Below, piece after piece: positions 1-7,443 of a stretch of 64,000 nt of DNA (position 1 is its first letter; each line of letters starts with the position of its first letter). Below the pieces are notes generated by a model, which ran no database searches, was not told the origin of the DNA, and saw only the letters and a program-made list of their open reading frames with translations. Origin of the DNA: Afifella sp. IM 167 (GTDB taxonomy: Bacteria > Pseudomonadota > Alphaproteobacteria > Rhizobiales > Afifellaceae); the NCBI RefSeq assembly GCF_020144925.1, contig NZ_NSLC01000009.1, positions 62,001-126,000 on the forward strand. Reading direction: 5' to 3'. The position numbers and the translations under genes were made by a program.

Positions 1-812
1 TCGGCGGCGCCGTCGACGGTACCGGCAATTCCACCAGCGCTGCGGACAGCGTCGTGGAAGAGATCCGCAAGGCCGGCGGCGAGGCCGTTGCCAATTACGA
101 CAGCGTCTCCGATCCGGCGGGCGCCGAGCGTATCGTCGGCACGGCAATCGATACCTTCGGCCGCCTCGACGTCCTCATCAACAATGCCGGCATCCTGCGC
201 GACAAGACCTTCGCCAAGATGCCGCTGGAGGATTTCCGCACCGTCTGCGACGTGCATTTCCTCGGCTCGGTCTACTGCACTTCCTTCGCCTGGCCGCATA
301 TGCGCGAGAACAATTACGGCCGTGTCGTCATGACGAGTTCGGGTGCCGGCCTCTACGGCAATTTCGGCCAGTCCAACTACGGTGCGGCGAAGATGGGCGT
401 CGTCGGCCTGATGAACGTCATCAAGCTCGAGGGTGCGCGCTACAACATCCGCGTCAACACGGTGGCGCCGATCGCTGCCACGCGCATGACCGAGGCGCTT
501 ATGCCCAAGCATGCGCTGCCGCATCTGAAGTCGGAATACGTCTCCTCCGCCGCCGCTTTTCTGGCGAGCGAGGCCTGCGATTTCTCCGGCCATATCATCA
601 GCGCCGGCGCGGGCTATTTCGCCCGCGCGCAGATGATGGAATCGGAGGGCGCGTTCCTGGAAGGCGAGGCGGCCGGCGATCCCGATGCCGTCGCTGCCGC
701 CTATGACAGGATCGGCGACCTCTCCACGGCGAGGGCCTTCGAATCTGCCGAAGACTACGTCAGCCAGGCGCTCGATCGCTTCAAGGAGCCGGCCGAGAGC
801 GGGGCCGCATAA
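1..812 (+). CDS. SDR family oxidoreductase (5' end outside window)
   Basis: Short-chain dehydrogenase/reductase, probably an NAD(P)-dependent 3-hydroxyacyl-CoA dehydrogenase. The frame is open from base 3 to the first base of the window, so the start and the N-terminal nucleotide-binding Gly motif lie upstream; the GTG at 54 is not the true start. Visible motifs are the NNAG element (LINNAGILRD), the catalytic Ser in VVMTSSGAG and the YxxxK pair in SNYGAAKMG. The visible N-terminal part resembles the dehydrogenase domain of peroxisomal multifunctional enzyme type 2, which suits an acyl-CoA substrate. The stop overlaps the next gene's ATG (TAATG), so the two are translationally coupled and it belongs to the acyl-CoA operon that follows. 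Exact substrate unknown. Confidence 0.9.
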   Translation, partial: GGAVDGTGNSTSAADSVVEEIRKAGGEAVANYDSVSDPAGAERIVGTAIDTFGRLDVLINNAGILRDKTFAKMPLEDFRTVCDVHFLGSVYCTSFAWPHMRENNYGRVVMTSSGAGLYGNFGQSNYGAAKMGVVGLMNVIKLEGARYNIRVNTVAPIAATRMTEALMPKHALPHLKSEYVSSAAAFLASEACDFSGHIISAGAGYFARAQMMESEGAFLEGEAAGDPDAVAAAYDRIGDLSTARAFESAEDYVSQALDRFKEPAESGAA

Positions 813-1618
813 TGGATACCGAGGCGGCGCACTTCCACGCCGAGATCCGCGACGGCACCGCCTGGGCGGTCTTCAACCGCCCGCGCTCCCTCAACGCCTT
901 CTCCTTCCAGATGCGCGAGGAGATCATCCGCTTCCTGGGCGAGGTGGAGCACGATCCGAAGGTGCGCTGCGTCGTGCTCAGCGGCGCCGGCGACCATTTC
1001 ATGGCCGGCGGAGACGTGAAGAGCTTCACCGAGCAGTTCGATCAGTCGCCGGCCGAGCGTCGCGCCCATTTCGAGGCGGCGTGCCATGCCATGCATCCCA
1101 TCATCTACCGGTTGCGGCGCTTGCCGAAACCGGTCGTCGCCAGCGTGCGCGGCGCCTGTGCCGGCCTCGGCCTCAGCCTGGTGCTTGCCTCAGATCTCGC
1201 CATCGCCGCGGAGAAGGCCTTCTTCACGCTCGCCTACGCGCGGATCGGCACGACGCCGGATGGCGGAGCTTCCTATTTTCTTCCGCGCACGGTCGGCATG
1301 AAGCGGGCCATGGAGATCGCACTCCTGAGCGACCGTTTCGATGCGCAGAAGGCGCTTCAGTTCGGCATCCTCAATTGGGTGGTGCCGGATGCGGATCTGG
1401 AGAAGGAAACCATCGCCCTTGCCGGGCGGCTGTCGAGGAGCGCGCCGCATGCCGTCGCCCGCACCAAGGCGCTCCTTGCCGATGCGCTCTCGCGCGATCT
1501 GGAAGCTCATCTGCAGGCCGAGGCGGTCAGCTTCGGCGCCTGCGCGGCGACCAGCGAGATGGCGGAGGGCGTCGCCGCCTTCCTGGAAAAGCGCGATCCG
1601 CAATTTTCCCGCGGTTGA
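812..1618 (+). CDS. Enoyl-CoA hydratase/isomerase (crotonase family, PaaG-like active site)
   Basis: A 268-residue cytosolic crotonase-fold protein. The CoA-binding/oxyanion-hole segments are seen as GAGDHFMAGGDVKSF and GACAGLGLSLVLASD. The two glutamates of true enoyl-CoA hydratases are not at their usual places (the GGGCE and GQPE positions read CAGLG and LAYAR). Instead there is an Asp in TTPDGGASYFLPR, the arrangement known from PaaG-type isomerases. An enoyl-CoA or oxepin-CoA-type isomerase is therefore as likely as a hydratase. The start ATG overlaps the SDR stop. Downstream lie the carboxylase subunits, in the same direction with a gap of about 55 bases. Confidence 0.88.
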   Translation: MDTEAAHFHAEIRDGTAWAVFNRPRSLNAFSFQMREEIIRFLGEVEHDPKVRCVVLSGAGDHFMAGGDVKSFTEQFDQSPAERRAHFEAACHAMHPIIYRLRRLPKPVVASVRGACAGLGLSLVLASDLAIAAEKAFFTLAYARIGTTPDGGASYFLPRTVGMKRAMEIALLSDRFDAQKALQFGILNWVVPDADLEKETIALAGRLSRSAPHAVARTKALLADALSRDLEAHLQAEAVSFGACAATSEMAEGVAAFLEKRDPQFSRG

Positions 1619-1673
1619 GCCGTCCGCGCGATAGCATGGCGCGCGCGTCTTTCACCAAGCTAGTCAAGGGACC

Positions 1674-1898
1674 ATGATGCCCAGCAAGAACGTTGTTTCG
1701 GAGATCGCAGGCTCCGTCTGGAAGATCGAAAAGAAGGCCGGCGATACGGTCGAGGCCGAAGAGACGATCGTCATCCTGGAATCCATGAAGATGGAAATTC
1801 CGATCGCCTCGCCGATCGCAGGCAAGGTCGCCTCCCTGGCGGTGACGGAAGGCGACATGGTGGATGTCGACCAGCTCATCGCCGTGGTGGAGGGCTGA
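1674..1898 (+). CDS. Free-standing biotin carboxyl carrier protein subunit
   Basis: A 74-residue biotinyl-lipoyl domain. The biotinylation motif ESMKMEIP puts the target lysine between the two methionines, at about residue 39. The usual paired-hairpin glycines (SPIAGKV) are present. The carrier domain is a separate polypeptide here, whereas in most propionyl-/methylcrotonyl-CoA carboxylases it is fused to the alpha subunit. Two in-frame ATG codons (1674 and 1677) are possible starts. It should shuttle carboxybiotin between the biotin carboxylase at 5205-6569 and the carboxyltransferase that follows. Confidence 0.9.
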   Translation: MMPSKNVVSEIAGSVWKIEKKAGDTVEAEETIVILESMKMEIPIASPIAGKVASLAVTEGDMVDVDQLIAVVEG

Positions 1899-1952
1899 GC
1901 TCCGTTTCGGCTTCGGCCGCACAAAAGAAGATGTGGGAGGATATGTAGGCAG

Positions 1953-3500
1953 ATGAGCTGGCAGCCCGAGATTGACGAGCTGAGACGGCGCGAAGAGCTC
2001 GCCCGCCGTATGGGCGGGCCCGAAAAGGTCAAGCGTCAGCACGATGGCGGCAAGCTCACCGTCCGCGAGCGCATCGACAGGCTCCTCGACAAGGGCAGCT
2101 TTCACGAGGTCGGCGCCATCGCCGGCAAGGCGACCTACGATGACGAAGGCGCCCTGACGGACTTCCTGCCGGCGAATTTCGTCATGGGTCGGGGCCGGAT
2201 CGAGGGTAGGCCGGTGGTTGTCGGCGGCGATGATTTCACCGTGCGCGGTGGCGCTGGCGACGCGGCGATCGGCAGCAAGCAGGTTTACGCCGAGCAGATG
2301 GCGAACGAGCTGCGCCTGCCGCTGGTGCGTCTCATCGACGGGACCGGCGGCGGCGGTTCGGTCAAGTCGCTGGAGATCGACCAGCGCACCTATGTGCCAG
2401 CCAACCAGGGCTGGGACTGGGTGACGGACAATCTCGGCAAGGTGCCTGTGGTTGGCCTCGGCCTCGGCTCCGTCGCGGGCCTCGGCTCGGCGCGTCTCGT
2501 CACCAGCCATTATTCGCTGATGGTGCGCGAGATCTCCCACATGTTCATCGCCGGCCCGCCGCTGGTGGCGCGGCTCGGCCAGAACCTCACCAAGGAAGAA
2601 CTCGGCGGCAGCGACATCCATGCGCGCGCCGGCGCCGTGGACGATGTCGTCGACAGCGAGGAGGAAGCCTTCGAGCGCACCCGCGCCTTCCTCTCCTATC
2701 TGCCGTCCAACGTCTTCGAGCTGCCGCCGCGCGCGGCCTGCGAGGACGATGTCGACCGGCGCGAGGAATGGCTGATCGAGGCCGTGCCGCGCGACCGGCG
2801 CAAGGTCTACGACATGCGCAAGGTCATCGCGGCGGTGGTCGATACGGGCTCCTTCTTCGAGATGGGCCGCAAATACGGCGGGCCGGTCATCACCGGTCTC
2901 TGCCGCCTCGATGGCTGGCCGGTGGCGATCCTCGGCAGCGATCCGCGCTTTTACGGCGGCGGCTGGACGGCGGATGCCGCGATCAAGGTCACCCGCTTCA
3001 TCGATCTGGCCAACACCTTCCATCTCCCGGTGGTCAATCTGAGCGATGTGCCGGGCTTCCTGATCGGCAAGCAGGCGGAGGTGGACGGCACCATCCGCCA
3101 TGGCGCCCGCGCGCTGGCCGCGCTCTATCAGGCGAGGGTGCCGTGGTGCACGGTGATCACCCGCCGCTCCTTCGGCGTCGCTGGCGCCGCGCACGGCAAC
3201 CATGTGCGTCTGCATTACCGCTATGCCTGGCCCTCCGCCGACTGGGGCTCTCTGCCGATCGAGGGCGGCATCGAGGCCGCCTACCGTTCCGAGCTTGCCG
3301 CCGCGGAGGATCCGAAAGCCCTGCACGCGGAGATCGAGGAGCGGCTCAACCGCTACCGCTCGCCCTTCCGCACGGCCGAGGCCTTCCTTGCCGAGGAGAT
3401 CATCGATCCGCGCGATACGCGCCCGCTCCTGTGCGAATTCGCCAATCTCGCGGCGCCCCTGCGCGAGCCGGGCATGACCGGCTTCGCCATGCGGCCCTGA
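1953..3500 (+). CDS. Acyl-CoA carboxylase carboxyltransferase (beta) subunit
   Basis: A 515-residue carboxyltransferase of the propionyl-/methylcrotonyl-/geranyl-CoA carboxylase type, with fused N- and C-terminal crotonase-like domains. It begins with a family-typical helix (ELRRREELARRMGGPEKV). Conserved patches include the glycine-rich IDGTGGGGSVKSL, FIAGPPLV and the C-half segment VVNLSDVPGFLIGKQAE, where oxyanion-hole residues are expected. It transfers CO2 from carboxybiotin to an acyl-CoA; the sequence does not fix the acyl chain. The genes upstream and downstream supply the carrier and the biotin carboxylase. A 134-base gap with a plausible promoter follows the stop. Confidence 0.92.
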   Translation: MSWQPEIDELRRREELARRMGGPEKVKRQHDGGKLTVRERIDRLLDKGSFHEVGAIAGKATYDDEGALTDFLPANFVMGRGRIEGRPVVVGGDDFTVRGGAGDAAIGSKQVYAEQMANELRLPLVRLIDGTGGGGSVKSLEIDQRTYVPANQGWDWVTDNLGKVPVVGLGLGSVAGLGSARLVTSHYSLMVREISHMFIAGPPLVARLGQNLTKEELGGSDIHARAGAVDDVVDSEEEAFERTRAFLSYLPSNVFELPPRAACEDDVDRREEWLIEAVPRDRRKVYDMRKVIAAVVDTGSFFEMGRKYGGPVITGLCRLDGWPVAILGSDPRFYGGGWTADAAIKVTRFIDLANTFHLPVVNLSDVPGFLIGKQAEVDGTIRHGARALAALYQARVPWCTVITRRSFGVAGAAHGNHVRLHYRYAWPSADWGSLPIEGGIEAAYRSELAAAEDPKALHAEIEERLNRYRSPFRTAEAFLAEEIIDPRDTRPLLCEFANLAAPLREPGMTGFAMRP

Positions 3501-3551
3501 TCCGGGGTCGGACACTCAAAAAACGAGGTTTGTTCGAATTATTTCCTCCCG

Positions 3552-3579
3552 TTGACATGCGCGTGTGGGCAAAAATAAC
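3552..3579 (+). promoter_or_regulatory. Candidate sigma70-type promoter before the DUF35 gene
   Basis: A perfect TTGACA at 3552-3557 is followed after 16 bases by AATAAC (3574-3579), a 4/6 match to the -10 consensus. The gap is AT-rich compared with its surroundings. A near-identical 10-mer occurs on both sides: TTCGAATTAT at 3533-3542 and TTCGAGTTAT at 3590-3599. It may be a regulator half-site, perhaps for the TetR protein encoded at 6577-7302. This would give a second transcript for the DUF35, thiolase-like and biotin carboxylase genes. Promoter and operator are inferred from sequence only. Confidence 0.45.
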
Positions 3580-3640
3580 CTGATAAAAATTCGAGTTATG
3601 AGGGTGGCGAAGGCCGCTCCGACATTTTGAAAGGATGAGC

Positions 3641-4039
3641 ATGGCTCCCCCGACCCCTTCACCCGATGCCCCGGGTGTCAAATTCCAGGCCTTCCTCGCC
3701 GAGGGCAGCTTCAGCCTGCAGGTCTGCGACGGCTGCGGCACGCAGATCTTCTTCCCGCGCACCCTCTGCCCGTCCTGCGGGTCGAGGGCGCTCACCTGGA
3801 AGAAGGCTTCCGGCGAGGGGACCGTCTATTCCACGACGACGGTGCGCCAGAAGCCGGAACGTGGCGGCGACTACAATGTCTCCATCGTCGAGCTTGCCGA
3901 GGGCGCGCGGATGATGAGCCGCGTGGAAGGGGTCGAGCCCGCTGCCGTCACCATCGGCATGGCGGTGACGGCCGTCATCGCCACCGACGACGCGGGTCCG
4001 CTCGTTGTCTTCAGGCCGGCCGAGGGAGGCGGCGCATGA
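3641..4039 (+). CDS. DUF35 / Zn-ribbon OB-fold acyl-CoA-binding protein
   Basis: About 132 residues. An N-terminal rubredoxin-like zinc ribbon with two CxxC pairs (CDGCG and CPSCG, about 15 residues apart) precedes an OB-fold domain (GTVYSTTTVRQ, VEGVEPAAVTIGMAV). This is the DUF35 architecture of proteins that partner thiolase-like enzymes, for example the ChsH2 C-terminal domain that binds the steroid aldolase Ltp2, and archaeal HMG-CoA-forming thiolase complexes. The ATG at 3641 is preferred over the in-frame ATG at 3635 because AAAGGA (3630-3635) sits 5 bases before it. The stop overlaps the ATG of the thiolase-like gene (ATGA), which supports a 1:1 complex. Confidence 0.87.
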   Translation: MAPPTPSPDAPGVKFQAFLAEGSFSLQVCDGCGTQIFFPRTLCPSCGSRALTWKKASGEGTVYSTTTVRQKPERGGDYNVSIVELAEGARMMSRVEGVEPAAVTIGMAVTAVIATDDAGPLVVFRPAEGGGA

Positions 4040-5181
4040 GCGCGAGCGATCTGCGCTGCAAGGCCGCCTTCGTCGGGGCCGGGCTCGCCGGCATGGGCCT
4101 GGCGCCGGGCTACACGCATCTCGACATTCTCGGCGAGGCCGTCGCCGCGGCGCTGGAAGACGCCGGCATCGACAAGAGCGAGGTCGATGGTCTGTTCACC
4201 GCCAATATGGACAACATCCTGCCGACGCTCGTCGTCGGCGAGTATCTCGGCATTCGTCCGAAGGTTGCCCTCGGCACCAATACGGGCGGCAATTCCTTCG
4301 TCGATCACGCGCTCTGGGCGGCGATGGCGCTGGAGCAGGGGCTCTGCAATGTGGCCGTCATCTGCTACGGCAGCGTCGCCCGCACCGGCGGCAGCGCCGC
4401 TCCCGACCAGCCGCCCTACGAAATGCGCTACAGGCCGCGCGAGCCGATCTCCTCCTATGCCTTCGCGGCGGCGCGGCACATGCACGAATACGGCACGACC
4501 CGCGAGGATCTCGCCTCCGTCGCCGTCTCGGCCCGCAAATGGGCGGCGAAGAACCCGCTCGCCTTTGCCCGCGATCCGCTGAGTGTGGAGGACGTGCTGG
4601 CGAGCCGGATGATCTCCGATCCCCTCAGCCTTCTCGATTGCTGCCTCGTCACCGATGGCGCCGGTGCCGTCGTGATGGTGCGGGCCGACCGCGCCAGGGA
4701 TGCCAGGCAGAGCCCGGTCTATCTTCTCGGCTGCGCCACGGCGCAGACGCATCGCCAGATCAGCCAGATGCCGGATCTTACCGTCACGCCGGCCGCCGAA
4801 TCCGGCCCGCGCGCCTTCCAGATGGCGGGCCTGAAGCCCGCCGATGTGGACGTCCTTCAGCTCTACGACGCCTTCACCATCAACGTGCTCCTCTTCCTGG
4901 AGGATCTCGGCTTCTGCAAGAAGGGTGAGGCCGGGGCGCTGGTCGCCGGCGGAGCGATCGCGCCGGGCGGCGACCTGCCGGTCAACACCAATGGCGGCGG
5001 GCTCGCCTGCGTGCATCCGGGCATGTACGGCATCTTCACCCTCGTGGAGGGCATTACGCAGCTGCGCGGCGCCGGCGGCGAGCGTCAGGTGGAGGGCGCC
5101 GAAGTGGCGCTCTGCCACGGCAATGGCGGGCTTCTGTCCTGTCAGACGACGGCGCTCCTGGGCGCTGCCTCCGTCCTCTGA
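4036..5181 (+). CDS. Thiolase-like protein (SCP2-thiolase/Ltp family)
   Basis: A 381-residue thiolase-fold protein. Its C-terminal half carries family motifs: LYDAFTINVLLFLEDLGFC, VNTNGGGLACVHPG and a late CHGNGG. At the place of the first catalytic cysteine of classical thiolases the sequence is GTNTGGNSFVDHALWAA, with glycine/asparagine and no cysteine. In the related Ltp proteins the nucleophilic Cys is likewise absent and the enzyme performs retro-aldol cleavage together with a DUF35 partner. The upstream gene encodes exactly such a partner, with overlapping codons. A CoA-thioester aldolase is therefore at least as likely as an acetyl-CoA acetyltransferase. Confidence 0.85.
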   Translation: MSASDLRCKAAFVGAGLAGMGLAPGYTHLDILGEAVAAALEDAGIDKSEVDGLFTANMDNILPTLVVGEYLGIRPKVALGTNTGGNSFVDHALWAAMALEQGLCNVAVICYGSVARTGGSAAPDQPPYEMRYRPREPISSYAFAAARHMHEYGTTREDLASVAVSARKWAAKNPLAFARDPLSVEDVLASRMISDPLSLLDCCLVTDGAGAVVMVRADRARDARQSPVYLLGCATAQTHRQISQMPDLTVTPAAESGPRAFQMAGLKPADVDVLQLYDAFTINVLLFLEDLGFCKKGEAGALVAGGAIAPGGDLPVNTNGGGLACVHPGMYGIFTLVEGITQLRGAGGERQVEGAEVALCHGNGGLLSCQTTALLGAASVL

Positions 5182-5204
5182 GGAAGCCCGAGCGAGGTCC
5201 TGCC

Positions 5205-6569
5205 GTGAAAAAGATCCTGATTGCCAATCGCGGCGAGATCGCCTGCCGGATCATTCGCTCGGCCCGGGCGATGGGCATCGCCACGGTTGCCGTCTATTCC
5301 GAGGCGGACGCCTCCGCTCTGCATGTGGAAATGGCCGACGAGGCCTACGCGATCGGCCCGGCGCGGGCGGCCGAAAGCTATCTCGTCATCGCCGGGCTCC
5401 TCGATGCGGCGCGCGAAAGCGGCGCCGACGCGGTGCATCCGGGCTATGGCTTTCTCGCCGAGAGCGCGGATTTCGCCGAGGCGGTGGCCGAGGCTGGGCT
5501 TATATGGATCGGTCCGGACGCGGCATGCATCCGCGCCATGGGCGACAAGCAGCGTGCCCGCAGCATCGCCGTTGAGGCTGGTGTCCCGGTTCTGCCCGGC
5601 AGCCGGCGCTTCACCCGTGCCGCCCCCGAGGGGCTGAAAGAAGCCGCCGAGGAGATCGGCTACCCGCTCCTCATCAAGGCGGCGGGCGGCGGCGGCGGCA
5701 TCGGCATGCAGCGCGTCGATAGTCCTGACGAGCTGGTGCGCAAGGCCGCCTCCACCCAGACCATGGCGGAGAAGGTCTTCGGCGACGATGCCATCTACCT
5801 GGAGCGTCTGGTGGAAAGCCCGCGCCATGTCGAGGTTCAGGTGTTCGGCTTCGGCGATGGCGGCGGCGTGCATCTTTTCGACCGGGACTGCTCGGTGCAG
5901 CGGCGCTACCAGAAGATCATAGAGGAGGCGCCGGCCCCTAATGTCCCCGAGGCGGTGCGGCAGCGCATGTACGAGGCTGCGCTCGCCCTGGTACGCCAGG
6001 TTCGCTACCGCAGTCTCGGAACGGTGGAATTTCTCTACGACCAGGAAAACCAGGCGCCGTATTTCCTGGAGATGAATACGCGCATCCAGGTGGAGCATCC
6101 GGTGACGGAAATGATCACCGGCAAGGATCTCGTCGCCTGGCAGATCGAGGAGGCGCGGGGCGAGGGGCCGCGCCCGGCACAGGCGGAAATCCAACGCAAC
6201 GGCGTCGCCATCGAGGCGAGGCTCTACGCGGAGCGGCCGGAAAAGAACTTCATGCCCTCACCGGGAAGGATCGAGCGCCTGGAGATTCCCGAAGCCGAGC
6301 ATCTGCGCGTCGATTGCGGCATGCGGAGCGGCGATACCATGACTCCCTATTACGATCCGATGGTGGCCAAGATCGCGGTGTGGGGGGAGGACCGCTCCAG
6401 CGCGCTCGAGCGCCTGAACGGCGTGCTCCGCCAGACGGTGGTGGAGGGCATCCATTCCAATCGCGAGTTTCTCGCCGGCATCTGCCGGAACGCGAACTTC
6501 CGCGCCGGACGCTTCTCCACCCGTTTCGTGGAGGATCTGCGCGCCGAGAGCCTGAAGGCCGCCGTCTGA
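5205..6569 (+). CDS. Biotin carboxylase subunit of an acyl-CoA carboxylase
   Basis: A 454-residue ATP-grasp biotin carboxylase. It shows the N-terminal fold start KKILIANRGEIACRIIR, the ATP-binding glycine loop KAAGGGGGIGMQRV, the GTVEFLYD strand and the catalytic NTRIQVEHPVTE segment, and ends after the C-terminal domain. The protein is the size of AccC and stops there, with no BT (inter-subunit) or BCCP domain, although its neighbours look like an acyl-CoA carboxylase of the PCC/MCC type. The carrier domain is supplied by the 74-aa protein at 1674-1898. It carboxylates biotin with bicarbonate and ATP. It is the last gene of the rightward operon, converging on tetR. Confidence 0.92.
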   Translation: MKKILIANRGEIACRIIRSARAMGIATVAVYSEADASALHVEMADEAYAIGPARAAESYLVIAGLLDAARESGADAVHPGYGFLAESADFAEAVAEAGLIWIGPDAACIRAMGDKQRARSIAVEAGVPVLPGSRRFTRAAPEGLKEAAEEIGYPLLIKAAGGGGGIGMQRVDSPDELVRKAASTQTMAEKVFGDDAIYLERLVESPRHVEVQVFGFGDGGGVHLFDRDCSVQRRYQKIIEEAPAPNVPEAVRQRMYEAALALVRQVRYRSLGTVEFLYDQENQAPYFLEMNTRIQVEHPVTEMITGKDLVAWQIEEARGEGPRPAQAEIQRNGVAIEARLYAERPEKNFMPSPGRIERLEIPEAEHLRVDCGMRSGDTMTPYYDPMVAKIAVWGEDRSSALERLNGVLRQTVVEGIHSNREFLAGICRNANFRAGRFSTRFVEDLRAESLKAAV

Positions 6570-6576
6570 GAAGCCC

Positions 6577-7302
6577 TCAGGACGCGGCGCTCGCCTTCTT
6601 GCGTGCGGTGCGTCGTGGCCGGCGGGCGACGGGCGGTTCGGGCGGATTGTCCAGCAGCGTCATCATCCGCTCGACCATGGGATGGGCGGCAGCGACGAGA
6701 TCGCGCGGGCGGCGATAGAGCAGCCACGTGATGATGAGCTGCGAGATGGCGCCGATCAGGATCGTCGCCGTCTGGTATGGGCTCGGATCCTCCGGCCATT
6801 CCCCGCGTTCTGCGCCTTCGCGGATCAACGCCACGACGATACGGCCGTAATCGTCGAGGATGGCGCGCACGCGCGATTCCCGCACGAGCACGCTCGGCCA
6901 TATCTCCAGATAGAGCACCTGCGCCCAGTCCGGGTTGCGGCGCGCGAAGTCGGTGGTGAGCCAGAGAAAATGGGCGAGCCTTTCGCGCGAGGTTTCCATT
7001 TCCCGTGCCTGACGGGAGAATTCCTGGAAAAACTCGCTCTGCCGGGCGATCGGCACGGCATAGGCGAGCTCGGCCTTGCCTTTGAAGTAGTCGTAGAGCG
7101 AGGGCAGGGGGACGCCGGCCTCGGCGGCGATGTCGGCGACGCGCGCCTTCACCAGGCCGTCGCGCGCGAAGACGCGCACCGCGGCATCGAGGATCTCGGC
7201 GCTGCGCTGGCGGCTGCGATCCTGTTTCAGAACCCGCTCTTCGTCGTGCTGACGTGTGGCAGCCTCCTCGATCAGGTGCTCCCAGGGCTGCATCTCACTC
7301 AT
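6577..7302 (-). CDS. TetR/AcrR family transcriptional regulator
   Basis: A 241-residue regulator. The N-terminal HTH lies at about residues 30-80: ILDAAVRVFARDG, then VADIAAEAGVPLPSLYDYFKGKAELAYAV with the typical recognition helix. The C-terminal ligand domain is unassigned. It converges on the biotin carboxylase gene with 7 bases between stops, and it lies between two acyl-CoA operons. An acyl-CoA-responsive repressor of one or both is likely by analogy with FadR/PfmR-type TetR proteins. A 9-bp inverted repeat at 7334-7356 just upstream of its start could be its own operator. Confidence 0.88.
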   Translation of the reverse strand: MSEMQPWEHLIEEAATRQHDEERVLKQDRSRQRSAEILDAAVRVFARDGLVKARVADIAAEAGVPLPSLYDYFKGKAELAYAVPIARQSEFFQEFSRQAREMETSRERLAHFLWLTTDFARRNPDWAQVLYLEIWPSVLVRESRVRAILDDYGRIVVALIREGAERGEWPEDPSPYQTATILIGAISQLIITWLLYRRPRDLVAAAHPMVERMMTLLDNPPEPPVARRPRRTARKKASAAS

Positions 7303-7333
7303 GATAATCCTCGAAGATCTCTCGGCTCTGACA

Positions 7334-7356
7334 TCGCATCACGGCATGTGAGGCGA
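7334..7356. promoter_or_regulatory. Inverted repeat upstream of tetR (candidate operator)
   Basis: TCGCATCAC - GGCAT - GTGAGGCGA forms 9-bp arms with one mismatch around a 5-base spacer. It ends 32 bases before the tetR start codon. Size and position suit an autoregulatory TetR operator. No second clear copy was found in front of the neighbouring operons, so regulator assignment is only positional. Confidence 0.4.
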
Positions 7357-7443
7357 TCCGGGGGAGGATGGCCACCCCTGCGAAAGGCGAGCGCTGACGG
7401 CATATGCCAGGCCGCCGGAAACGCCCGGTCAATCCCACCGAAC

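Noticed and set aside
1527-3515. 662-codon minus-strand frame
   Set aside because: Antisense to the BCCP and carboxyltransferase genes, which have clear catalytic motifs on the + strand.
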